The notes under the pieces were generated by a model, which saw only the letters and a program-made list of their open reading frames with translations, was not told the DNA's origin and did not search any database. Below are positions 26,858-34,970 of a stretch of DNA of 46,825 bases, one piece after another. The stretch's first letter is position 1, and each line of letters opens with the position of its first letter. Made by a program: the position numbers and the translations under genes. Origin of the DNA: a bacterium (GTDB taxonomy: Bacteria; Patescibacteriota; Minisyncoccia; Phycocordibacterales; UBA2100); contig JAUSHX010000030.1 of NCBI GenBank assembly GCA_030648265.1, positions 1 through 46,825 of the forward strand, read 5' to 3'.

Positions 26858-28597
26858 ATGAGGTTGTTCAGAATGCGCGCACGGCGGATACACGAGATTG
26901 ACCCCGATGAGATATTTCTGGATTCTTCCAATCTTCCAAGCCACAATGAACGGCAGTTTGAGGGCAGGGTTGAACACCCTGTATCTCCCCGCGCGATTTG
27001 GAGCATAGGTGTTGCGTTCTTACTATTGGCGTCGGTTTTCTCTGTTCGTTCGTACAATTTGCAGATTTCGCACGGGACGGACTTTGCGAACATCTCACGC
27101 GATAATCGTCTTGACCGCTCGCTCATATTTGCGACGCGGGGAATTATCTACGATAGAACGGGGCGCGAACTCGCGTGGAACGAATCTCCTCCGGCAGTCC
27201 GCGCGGATGTCGCGATAGACTTTGCCACATCGTCGGTATTCGCGCTCCGCAAATACAGCCCTCTGCCTGGTCTTTCGCATCTCATCGGTTTCGTACGTTA
27301 TCCCAAGGCGGACGCAGGAGGGACGTGGTGGCGCGAAGAGTATGCGGGTATTTCCGGCGTAGAGCTATCTCTTGACGTGCTTCTTAAGGGAGAGAACGGC
27401 AGTACCATGCGGGAGATTGATGCGCACAATAGGGTGGTACGGGAAAATCTTGTCTCGCCGCCGCGGAACGGTTCCGACGTAACGCTCTCCATAGACGCGG
27501 AAGTGGAGAGCCAGCTCTATAAAATCCTTTCGGCGCACGCGATTGCCAACGGGTTTGAAGGAGGCGCGTCGGTTATCATGGATGTGCGCACGGGAGAGAT
27601 TCTCGCGCTCGCGAGCTTTCCGGAATACAACCACGCAGCGTTCACTGATGGGGACGTGCGCGCTGTCCGGGAGGCGATCAACAATCCGCGTACGCCGATG
27701 TTGAACAGGGCAGTTGCCGGCGCATACACGCCCGGTTCCATAGTGAAGCCGATTTTTGCCGCCGGGGCACTCAAGGAAGGCATAATCAGTCCGGACAAAC
27801 AAATCCTCTCAACGGGCGCGATAAAAATTCCAAATCCTTACGACCCCGAGCATCCTTCGGTGTTTCGTGACTGGACGGTGCATGGATTGGTGGACATGCG
27901 CACGGCGCTTGCGGTTTCGTCGGACGAGTATTTTTATACTATCGGCGGGGGTTACGGCGGACAGCGGGGGCTCGGCATCAGTCGTCTGGATGAATATGCG
28001 CGGAGATTCGGACTCGGCACCTCAACAGGCATCGCGCTTCTTGGAGAAGTCTCCGGCGTTATTCCGACGCCTGCGTGGAAAGAACAGGTCTTCGGGAAGG
28101 ATGACCCGTGGCGTATCGGAGATACCTACCACACCGCCATCGGACAGTACGGGTTTCAGATAACCCCTCTGCAGGCCGTCAGATTTACTTCCGCCATCGC
28201 AAACGGCGGGCGGCTTTTAACACCGCAATTATTGTCGCAGGCAGGGGAGGCAAGTTCCACTACCGCGTATCTCAACGTCGGCATTCAGGATGCGGATTTG
28301 CAGGTTGTACGCGAGGGGATGCGTCTGGCAGTCGTATCAACCCGCAAAGATGCTACGGTCAAGTTCTTCAACATCAGAGGGATTCACTTAGCGGCAAAGA
28401 CGGGAACAGCACAGACAGGAGTCAATAACGAATCAATGAACTCATGGTCCATCGGTTTTTGGCCTGCAGAAAATCCGCGCTATGCCTATGCCACGGTTTT
28501 GGAAAAAGCTCCGGCTGGAACGCTTTCCGGTGCCGCGCCGGCGATGCTTCCATTTTTTCAGTGGCTCATCGCTCACAAGCCAGAGTACGTAAACTAG
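26858..28597 (+). CDS. mrdA: Penicillin-binding protein 2
   Basis: RGIIYDRTGRELA, AGAYTPGSIVKP (SxxK), KTGTAQTG. Confidence 0.92.
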   Translation: MRLFRMRARRIHEIDPDEIFLDSSNLPSHNERQFEGRVEHPVSPRAIWSIGVAFLLLASVFSVRSYNLQISHGTDFANISRDNRLDRSLIFATRGIIYDRTGRELAWNESPPAVRADVAIDFATSSVFALRKYSPLPGLSHLIGFVRYPKADAGGTWWREEYAGISGVELSLDVLLKGENGSTMREIDAHNRVVRENLVSPPRNGSDVTLSIDAEVESQLYKILSAHAIANGFEGGASVIMDVRTGEILALASFPEYNHAAFTDGDVRAVREAINNPRTPMLNRAVAGAYTPGSIVKPIFAAGALKEGIISPDKQILSTGAIKIPNPYDPEHPSVFRDWTVHGLVDMRTALAVSSDEYFYTIGGGYGGQRGLGISRLDEYARRFGLGTSTGIALLGEVSGVIPTPAWKEQVFGKDDPWRIGDTYHTAIGQYGFQITPLQAVRFTSAIANGGRLLTPQLLSQAGEASSTTAYLNVGIQDADLQVVREGMRLAVVSTRKDATVKFFNIRGIHLAAKTGTAQTGVNNESMNSWSIGFWPAENPRYAYATVLEKAPAGTLSGAAPAMLPFFQWLIAHKPEYVN

Positions 28598-28734
28598 GTG
28601 ATAGGGAATAGGGAATAGGGTATAGGTGATAGCAAATCCAGATTTTTCTTTCACTAAAACCTATAACCCGGAATCTATAACCTATTTGCGCCTTGCCCTT
28701 GCAAGCGCAAACTGTATAATACTGCGCACAACAT

Positions 28735-29202
28735 ATGACTGACGAAACAAATTATTTGAGCAAAGAGAAGTTTGATGAGTTCACAAAAGAGCTTGAGCAT
28801 TTAAAAACGGTTCGCAGGCGCGAGATTGCCGAGCAGTTGGAATATGCCCGTTCTCTTGGCGATTTGTCGGAGAACGCCGAGTACGAGGAAGCGCGTAACA
28901 TGCAGGCGGCTACCGAAGACCGCATCCGCGGCATAGAGGAAAGCTTATCGCGCGCACGCATAATAGAGCATCCTAAGGGAAATATAGTTTCTTTGGGCAA
29001 TTTCGTGACAATTCAGAAACAGGGCGAGAAAGAGGAGCACACGTATGAGATTGTTGGTTCCGCCGAGGCGAACATGCAGGACCATAAAATCTCGCACCTC
29101 TCGCCGCTCGGCTCCGCTCTGATGGAAAAGAGAAAAGGGGAAATCTTCTCGTTTGAAACCCCGAAGGGCGCGCAGAAGTATAAGATTGTTAACATTAAGT
29201 AG
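28735..29202 (+). CDS. greA: Transcription elongation factor GreA
   Basis: YLSKEKFDEFTKELEHLKTVRRREIAEQLEYARSLGDLSENAEYEEAR. Confidence 0.96.
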   Translation: MTDETNYLSKEKFDEFTKELEHLKTVRRREIAEQLEYARSLGDLSENAEYEEARNMQAATEDRIRGIEESLSRARIIEHPKGNIVSLGNFVTIQKQGEKEEHTYEIVGSAEANMQDHKISHLSPLGSALMEKRKGEIFSFETPKGAQKYKIVNIK

Positions 29203-29216
29203 TCATCGTAGCTTTT

Positions 29217-29260
29217 CACAAACAAAAAACCGACAATTGATTGCCGGTTTTTTGTTTGTG
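29217..29260. terminator. Bidirectional intrinsic terminator after greA
   Basis: CACAAACAAAAAACCG...CGGTTTTTTGTTTGTG; right arm abuts tRNA-Ala 3' end. Confidence 0.8.
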
Positions 29261-29329
29261 GACCCAGGGAGAATCGGACTCCCGCCTCGGCAATGCGAAT
29301 GCCGCGTAATACCACTTTACTATGGGCCC
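29259..29329 (-). tRNA. tRNA-Ala(CGC)
   Basis: Acceptor GGGCCCA/TGGGTCC with G3:U70; loop TTCGCAT; atypical T-loop TCCGATT. Confidence 0.9.
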
Positions 29330-29334
29330 CCTAA

Positions 29335-29386
29335 ATCAAAACTCTCAGAGTTTTGATCGGGCGAACAAAATACGCAGTATTTTGTT
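29335..29386. repeat. Twin palindromes upstream of tRNA-Ala(CGC)
   Basis: ATCAAAACTCT-C-AGAGTTTTGAT (29335-29357) and AACAAAATAC-GCA-GTATTTTGTT (29364-29386). Confidence 0.8.
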
Positions 29387-29447
29387 TTAGCCTTAGAGCT
29401 TCACTAGAATATATCAGTAATCCCACATAGTCTACTTTTCATTCTTG

Positions 29448-29518
29448 TCGGGCTGCCGGGAATTGCACCCGGTCAACATCCACCCCATGGATGCGTACTA
29501 CTGGTATACGACAGCCCG
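29448..29518 (-). tRNA. tRNA-Pro(GGG)
   Basis: Acceptor CGGGCTG/CAGCCCG, loop ATGGGGT, T-loop TGCAATT (atypical). Confidence 0.9.
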
Positions 29519-29714
29519 TAACTAAAGGTGTCGCGGAACAATCTTCCTATATTCTGTCCGCGTGTATTGATTTGTACCATAGTGTCGGCATTCACAAAAG
29601 TAATTTTCCTCGCCACGCGAATTATAGATAGTGTACCAAAGTGATGCGGTCGCATACTATTGGTACAGAGATTCTTACTTACTATCTTGCGATTTTGCCT
29701 GTCTATTTATTTTG

Positions 29715-29785
29715 TCGGGCTGCCGAGAATTGAACTCGGTCTACATCCTCCCGAAGGATGCGTACTACCGGTATACTACAGCCCG
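29715..29785 (-). tRNA. tRNA-Pro(CGG)
   Basis: Acceptor CGGGCTG/CAGCCCG, loop TTCGGGA, T-loop TTCAATT. Confidence 0.93.
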
Positions 29786-29818
29786 CTCATACTTAAGGGA
29801 CTGCGGAGCAATCCCTTG

Positions 29819-29890
29819 TGCACCTTGTAAGGATCGAACTTACGGCCTTTCCGATGTGAACGGAACGCTCTACCACTGAGCTAAAGGTGC
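29819..29890 (-). tRNA. tRNA-Val(CAC)
   Basis: Acceptor GCACCTT/AAGGTGC, loop TTCACAT, T-loop TTCGATC. Confidence 0.93.
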
Positions 29891-30019
29891 TTCTCACATC
29901 CTCTAACACTGAGCCCCGACGCTTTGGTCGGAGCCACGACTGTAACGTCGTGGCTAAAGGTGCGTGAAAAGATTATACTTTTATGGTAACCTAAAAGCCA
30001 TACCCTAATCGCTATTTCT

Positions 30020-31000
30020 ATGGACTACCGAATATTCAGCTTAGGAAGCAACGACGGGCTCTCTAAGAAAATTTCCGAGCGTCTTGGTATTCCGCTTGGC
30101 AAGATTCAGTGCAAGACATTCTCGGACGGGGAACAGTACGTGCAATTTCAGGAGAATCTTCGCGGGAAAAGCATCTTTCTTATCCAATCAACCAATCCTC
30201 CATCCGACAACTGGACGCGGCTTTTTCTTGCGGTTGACGCGGCGCGCGGCGCTTCCGCGCATGAGATAACGGCGGTCATTCCTTATTTCGGCTACGCACG
30301 GCAAGACCGCAAGGACAGGCCTCGCGAGCCGATATCTGCCCGCGTATTCGCAACGATGCTTGAATCTGTCGGTACCAGTCACGTTCTCACGATGGACCTA
30401 CACGATGACGCCATCGGCGGATTTTTTCGGACGGCCAATGTGGATTATCTGTACGCGAGGCCGGTATTCATTTCGCACTTCAAGAAATATTTCTCCGCCG
30501 GAGGCGGATCCGCCTCCGGCGGAAAAGATGCTCTAGATGATTTGGTGGTCGTCTCGCCGGATGCGGGCGGAGTTGTGCGTGCGCAATCGTATGCAAAGCG
30601 CCTGATGAAGTCAGCCGACTTGGCCATCATCCACAAAGAGCGGGACATTCCTAATCAAGTGGCGAGAATGAAATTGATAGGGGACGTGAAAGGAAAAGTC
30701 GCGCTCATCGTTGACGACATGATTGACACGTGCGGCACGTTGGTGACTGCCGCGAACTTGCTCGTGGAAAACGGAGCGAGGGAAGTGTATGCCGCGGCCA
30801 CGCACGGAGTGCTAAGCGGTCAGGCGCTTTCAGTGATAGACCGCTCGCCGATAAAGAAAATATTCATCACAGACACTATCTCGGCCGACCGCACCCTGTC
30901 TCCTAAAATTGAAGTCGTATCTGTCGGCGGTATTTTTGGCGACGCAATCCAAAGAATCACCAGCGGGGAATCATTGAGCGCATTGTTTGAGGCAGAATAG
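30020..31000 (+). CDS. prs: Ribose-phosphate pyrophosphokinase
   Basis: SDGEQYVQFQENLRGKSIFLIQS, YFGYARQDRKDRPREPISA, ALIVDDMIDTCGTL. Confidence 0.95.
   Translation: MDYRIFSLGSNDGLSKKISERLGIPLGKIQCKTFSDGEQYVQFQENLRGKSIFLIQSTNPPSDNWTRLFLAVDAARGASAHEITAVIPYFGYARQDRKDRPREPISARVFATMLESVGTSHVLTMDLHDDAIGGFFRTANVDYLYARPVFISHFKKYFSAGGGSASGGKDALDDLVVVSPDAGGVVRAQSYAKRLMKSADLAIIHKERDIPNQVARMKLIGDVKGKVALIVDDMIDTCGTLVTAANLLVENGAREVYAAATHGVLSGQALSVIDRSPIKKIFITDTISADRTLSPKIEVVSVGGIFGDAIQRITSGESLSALFEAE
30494..30523. repeat. 30-bp perfect palindrome inserted in-frame in prs
   Basis: TCCGCCGGAGGCGGA|TCCGCCTCCGGCGGA; peptide SAGGGSASGGK. Confidence 0.9.
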
Positions 31001-31058
31001 CACACTTTGTCGGTCGCCCATTCTTTATTACGCCGTTACCGTGTTTCATTATGTTTTA

Positions 31059-31090
31059 TTATGCGCATATTCGGCCGAATTAGCGCATAA
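31059..31090. promoter_or_regulatory. 32-bp palindrome (2 mismatched pairs) upstream of the second winged-helix gene
   Basis: TTATGCGCATATTCGG|CCGAATTAGCGCATAA. Confidence 0.7.
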
Positions 31091-31133
31091 GGAATAGCGG
31101 GCGGGCAGATAGATACAATGATATGATACTCGT

Positions 31134-31394
31134 ATGAACGAGTTGGAACGAAATCTGAAAGCCCTTGCCAACAAACGTCGGCTTGCAATTCTGAAATATC
31201 TAAAACGCATCGGCAAATCGTCAGTAGGAGATATTGCTAGCGAGATCGGGCTTTCATTTAAAGCGACCTCACGACATCTTGGCGTACTAACCGGCGTGGG
31301 AATTCTGGAGAAAGAACAGGAGGGCTTAACTATGTGGCACAGTATATCTCCGCGTAAGCACCCAGTTGCTACGAATGTAACGAAACTCTTGTAA
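31134..31394 (+). CDS. Small winged-helix (ArsR-like) transcriptional regulator
   Basis: LKALANKRRLAILKYLKRIGKSSVGDIASEIGLSFKATSRHLGVLTGVGILEK. Confidence 0.88.
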   Translation: MNELERNLKALANKRRLAILKYLKRIGKSSVGDIASEIGLSFKATSRHLGVLTGVGILEKEQEGLTMWHSISPRKHPVATNVTKLL

Positions 31395-31423
31395 ATCGGT
31401 TGTTGATGCGATTACTGTGCGCC

Positions 31424-31457
31424 ACTATGGGCATATTCGGGCGAATTAGCCTATAGT
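31424..31457. promoter_or_regulatory. 34-bp degenerate palindrome downstream of the second winged-helix gene
   Basis: ACTATGGGCATATTCGG|GCGAATTAGCCTATAGT, four mismatched pairs. Confidence 0.65.
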
Positions 31458-31495
31458 AGAATCTTAGTTACCCTGTCTGCACATTATTTCATTTG

Positions 31496-31567
31496 TCCTC
31501 CCGGCAGGAATCGAACCTACATCGCAAGCTTCGGAAGCTCGTATTCTATCCGTTGAACTACGGGAGG
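31496..31567 (-). tRNA. tRNA-Arg(CCG)
   Basis: Acceptor CCTCCCG/CGGGAGG, loop TTCCGAA, T-loop TTCGATT. Confidence 0.93.
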
Positions 31568-31640
31568 GGTGTCATGGATACTAGATACTATACGATATGT
31601 ATTGAAAATATGAAGATATACTGATATACAATGAAAGCGG

Positions 31641-31713
31641 GGGCCCGTAGCTCAATTGGTAGAGCGCGTGCATGGCATGCACGAGGCAAGGGGATCGTAA
31701 CCCCTCGGGTCCA
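31641..31713 (+). tRNA. tRNA-Ala(GGC)
   Basis: Acceptor GGGCCCG/CGGGTCC with G3:U70, loop ATGGCAT; atypical T-loop ATCGTAA. Confidence 0.88.
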
Positions 31714-31716
31714 CAC

Positions 31717-31989
31717 ATGAAAAAAGACGCACGTTATTATTTTGCTAACCTTGGAGCTGATGTAATGCGTTGTATTCTGGCTTCGGAATCTCAAGATAAT
31801 CAGCGATACGAATCTTCTCTAGTGCGCGCCAGGAAGACTCTTGGTGCAATGCGCTCCACCCACCGTCCGGAGGCGTATGAGGAAGGACTTCTTCTCATGC
31901 GAGCGATGGAATATGCCCGTGTATCCGGCCATACGCAGAAACTTAAAGACAACCTGAATAGTTTAATTGCGCCCTATCTAAAGCATTAA
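31717..31989 (+). CDS. Small hypothetical protein
   Basis: ORF MKKDARYYFANLGADVMRCILASE..., starts 4 nt after tRNA-Ala. Confidence 0.5.
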   Translation: MKKDARYYFANLGADVMRCILASESQDNQRYESSLVRARKTLGAMRSTHRPEAYEEGLLLMRAMEYARVSGHTQKLKDNLNSLIAPYLKH

Positions 31990-31993
31990 AATA

Positions 31994-32029
31994 AACTATA
32001 TGCTTATTCGCGCGAATAAGCATATAGTT
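31994..32029. promoter_or_regulatory. 36-bp perfect palindrome upstream of the HD hydrolase gene
   Basis: AACTATATGCTTATTCGC|GCGAATAAGCATATAGTT; same family as 31059, 31424, 15884. Confidence 0.8.
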
Positions 32030-32076
32030 GGAGAATATATTGTAGCGGAATATACTGACTCTGGTTCATCAAATTT

Positions 32077-32646
32077 ATGAAAACAGATACGCATATTACT
32101 GAAAAAGCCAAAACGTTTGCTGCAAAGGCACATGATGGTCAGATACTTAAAAATGTTGGGAAGGACCCATTCATTATGCATCCAGCGAGAGTTGTTGAGA
32201 TTGTTGAAGGGATTGGAGGAGGTGTTGAAGAGATTGCGGCGGCATGGCTTCATGATGTTGTAGAAGATACAAAAGTCACCATTGAGCAAATACGGCAGGA
32301 ATTTGGAGACAGCATTGCCGACATGGTGGATGGTCTTACTGACCCACCGAGTTTCGAGGGATATCCGAACCGAATACGTAAAAAGTGGCAAGCAGACCGT
32401 GTTGTTTCAAAAAGCGACAGTGTAAAGAAGATAAAGCTTGCGGACCAGACAGTAAATTCTCGTCTTGTCGGATTTGACCCGCCTGTCGGTTGGAGTCCCG
32501 AAATGCGTCTCGAGTATTTGGAAGGCGCCCGCCTCATTGCGAATAATTGTGCAGGAATTTGCGAGAAGCTCGATATAGTGTTTGATGATGTGTACAAAAA
32601 AAGCGCTGAGAAAATACGAGCGGACATGGCGCACAAAGTCCGTTAA
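32077..32646 (+). CDS. HD-domain protein, small alarmone hydrolase/RelA-SpoT hydrolase-like
   Basis: DPFIMHPARVVEIV, AAWLHDVVEDTKVT (HD), KLADQTVNSR. Confidence 0.8.
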   Translation: MKTDTHITEKAKTFAAKAHDGQILKNVGKDPFIMHPARVVEIVEGIGGGVEEIAAAWLHDVVEDTKVTIEQIRQEFGDSIADMVDGLTDPPSFEGYPNRIRKKWQADRVVSKSDSVKKIKLADQTVNSRLVGFDPPVGWSPEMRLEYLEGARLIANNCAGICEKLDIVFDDVYKKSAEKIRADMAHKVR

Positions 32647-34302
32647 TCACCCCCATTCAATCGTAGCCGGAGGCTTGTCGGAGATGCGGTACACGACAGA
32701 ACCGACTTCGCGGACTTCGTTCGTGATTCGGCGGGACACACGGTCCAGGAAATCATACGGAAGCTGGGCAAAGCGTGCAGTGAAGCCGTTAACGCTCCAG
32801 ACGGCCCACAGCGCTACGACATATCCTGTGCCCGCATCATCGCCCTTGGAGACAGTATGTTCCGAGCGTGTGAGCGTTGCACCAGCTTGCCAGACCGTTT
32901 TGTATAAATCTGCTACTCGTAATTCTTCTATATAGATTCCGTCTATTGCGCGGGCAATTTTTAATCTTTCGGCTGTAATCTCTCCTTCAATGCGGACGAC
33001 GAGCCCGGGGCCGGGGAAGGGATGGCGCACGAGCAAATCTTCAGGGACGCCGATATCTCGTCCGATTCCGCGCGCGGAATCTTTCACGCAATCAGAGAGC
33101 GGTGTAAGTTCCGGAACGGAGAATTTGATTCCCGTATTGTGATGCACTTTAATTTCCGCCACGCGGGCACCCGTCGCGTTTCCCAGCCCGCTTTCGCGCA
33201 GGTCGGTATAGAGTGTGCCTTGTGCAATAAAGTCAGCGCCAAATTCCTTTATCTTTTCTTCCAACACCTCGCGATACACATCTCGCATTGCCACGCGCTT
33301 TTCCTGCATACTCATTTTGCCTTTGAGTGCAGCAAGAAATTCCTTAGTCGCATCTGCAATTTCAACTGAAATCCAATCCTGTTTGCCAAAATAATTCTTT
33401 ACATACGCCTCGTCGTCCGGCCTGTCTATTCCGCGTATGTAAATCCCTCTTAAGGTGAGACCTTGGGAGCGACTCTTTAAGGTCTCACCTTGGGGATGCA
33501 TCGCTTCTTTAAGAAGATACGCCACGACAGACGAATCTGAACCGCCCGAAAGGGCAATGAGAACTTTTCCGCCGGAGGCGGATCCGCCTTCGGCGGACTT
33601 CCCTGCAATCTGTTTTTGTAAGTTCTCTATCTTTTCTTTGGAAACGTTGTGTGCGGGGAAGCGGTCGGTAATTCCACAAATTTTGAAACAGAAATTTTCA
33701 TACATATGCGCACCCTTATCGGTTTCCGTTACTTCAGGGTGGAACTGTACTCCCCAAAGATGCTTGTATCTGCCTGCGGCGACGGGAGCATTCTCGGTGG
33801 AGCCGAGAATCGTAATTATGGAATCCGGTTCTATGGAATCGCCATGTGTTTGCAAAACTTTTGTCCCATTTGAAACTCCCTCAAACAAATCGTCAGCGGA
33901 TAATATTTTCAAAGTGTGCGTGCCGAACTCGCGTTTCTCATGCGGAGTAACTTTTGCCCCAACATGCTTCGCCCACATCTGAAATCCGAGACAAACTCCG
34001 AGAACTGGAATGCCCAAATCAAATATCTTTTCATCAAAAGGTGGCGGCTCGTCGTGTACGGAAGCAGGCCCGCCCGAAACTATGATGCCCGCCGGTTTTA
34101 ATTTCTGCACATCTTCCACTCGTACCGAAGCAGGGTCGGCAACGAGGCAATAAACTCCTAAGCGCGCTAGTTGCTGGACGATAAGGTGGTCAAACTGCGA
34201 ACCCATTGAAAACAGGAGTATTAGATGTGCAGTCTTTCGCATCCGCATTTCCTCGCTAATTTCAGCTAGTGTTTCCATCGTCGCTGTTTTGAATATCGGC
34301 AT
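32647..34302 (-). CDS. guaA: GMP synthase (glutamine-hydrolysing)
   Basis: GIIVSGGPASVHDE, VLGVCLGFQ, ALSGGSDSSVVAYLL, VRHPFPGPGLVVR. Confidence 0.94.
   Translation of the reverse strand: MPIFKTATMETLAEISEEMRMRKTAHLILLFSMGSQFDHLIVQQLARLGVYCLVADPASVRVEDVQKLKPAGIIVSGGPASVHDEPPPFDEKIFDLGIPVLGVCLGFQMWAKHVGAKVTPHEKREFGTHTLKILSADDLFEGVSNGTKVLQTHGDSIEPDSIITILGSTENAPVAAGRYKHLWGVQFHPEVTETDKGAHMYENFCFKICGITDRFPAHNVSKEKIENLQKQIAGKSAEGGSASGGKVLIALSGGSDSSVVAYLLKEAMHPQGETLKSRSQGLTLRGIYIRGIDRPDDEAYVKNYFGKQDWISVEIADATKEFLAALKGKMSMQEKRVAMRDVYREVLEEKIKEFGADFIAQGTLYTDLRESGLGNATGARVAEIKVHHNTGIKFSVPELTPLSDCVKDSARGIGRDIGVPEDLLVRHPFPGPGLVVRIEGEITAERLKIARAIDGIYIEELRVADLYKTVWQAGATLTRSEHTVSKGDDAGTGYVVALWAVWSVNGFTARFAQLPYDFLDRVSRRITNEVREVGSVVYRISDKPPATIEWG
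33452..33491. repeat. Palindromic insert in guaA (AAGGTGAGACCTT...AAGGTCTCACCTT)
   Basis: 13-bp inverted repeat; peptide HPQGETLKSRSQGLTLRG. Confidence 0.8.
33568..33597. repeat. 30-bp palindrome in guaA, near-identical to the prs insert
   Basis: TCCGCCGGAGGCGGA|TCCGCCTTCGGCGGA, one mismatched pair; peptide SAEGGSASGGK. Confidence 0.9.
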
Positions 34303-34404
34303 GATTAACAAATATTACCATAAAACTCTTTGATTACCGCTGTTTTCTACAGGCCACTTGCTACAAGCTACCAACTTGCTCAATTGGGGATAACTGGTTT
34401 GCAG

Positions 34405-34450
34405 TGGGAGAAAATGGTATATAATCGCAAGGTAGTGGGAGAAAGTGGGC
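34405..34450 (+). promoter_or_regulatory. MraZ-box-like TGGGN repeats around a TATAAT -10
   Basis: TGGGA 34405, TGGTA 34415, TGGGA 34436, TGGGC 34446 (10-nt periodicity within pairs). Confidence 0.7.
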
Positions 34451-34493
34451 TAGTCCCCACTCCCGCTAGTAATCCTGTTTAGGAATTATTTTT

Positions 34494-34928
34494 ATGTTGA
34501 TTGGTGAATACGAACACACACTGGACGAGAAAAAACGCGTCACTTTGCCTAAGCCGTTTGCAAAAGCGCTGGGTAAAAAGATGGTAATTACACGCGGTCT
34601 TGACGCGTGTCTTTTTCTTTTTGCGGAAGACGCGTGGAAGAAAGTGGCAGAGAAATTGCAGGCGCTCTCATTCGCACAAGCCGACACGCGCGGGTTCAAT
34701 CGTTTTCTACTTTCCGGCGCAGTTGAGGTGGAACCCGATGGCGCGGGGCGCATTTTGATACCGGACCACCAGAAACAATTTGCAGGCCTCAAGCGCTCGG
34801 TCGTTTTTGCGGGAGTCTCCGATAGGGTCGAAATCTGGGACGCGGGGCAATGGAAAAACTACAAGGCGCGTATTGAAAAACAAGCCGATGCTATGGCGGA
34901 GAAGTTGGGCGAGATAGGAGCGTTGTGA
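34494..34928 (+). CDS. mraZ: Transcriptional regulator MraZ
   Basis: GEYEHTLDEKKRVTLPKPFA, EVEPDGAGRILIP. Confidence 0.93.
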   Translation: MLIGEYEHTLDEKKRVTLPKPFAKALGKKMVITRGLDACLFLFAEDAWKKVAEKLQALSFAQADTRGFNRFLLSGAVEVEPDGAGRILIPDHQKQFAGLKRSVVFAGVSDRVEIWDAGQWKNYKARIEKQADAMAEKLGEIGAL

Positions 34929-34970
34929 ACTACTAACCACTGATGACATGAAGTTGCTGGAGGAAAAATA

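Noticed and set aside
28598-28685. Repetitive 'gtgatagggaataggg...' tract between mrdA and greA, and similar text near 18590 and 44549-44632
   Set aside because: Looks like degenerate intergenic low-complexity repeats; copies align too poorly by eye to define an element.
34405-34450. TGGGN repeats upstream of mraZ as a novel element
   Set aside because: Matches the known MraZ autoregulatory repeat arrangement; listed as a feature only.
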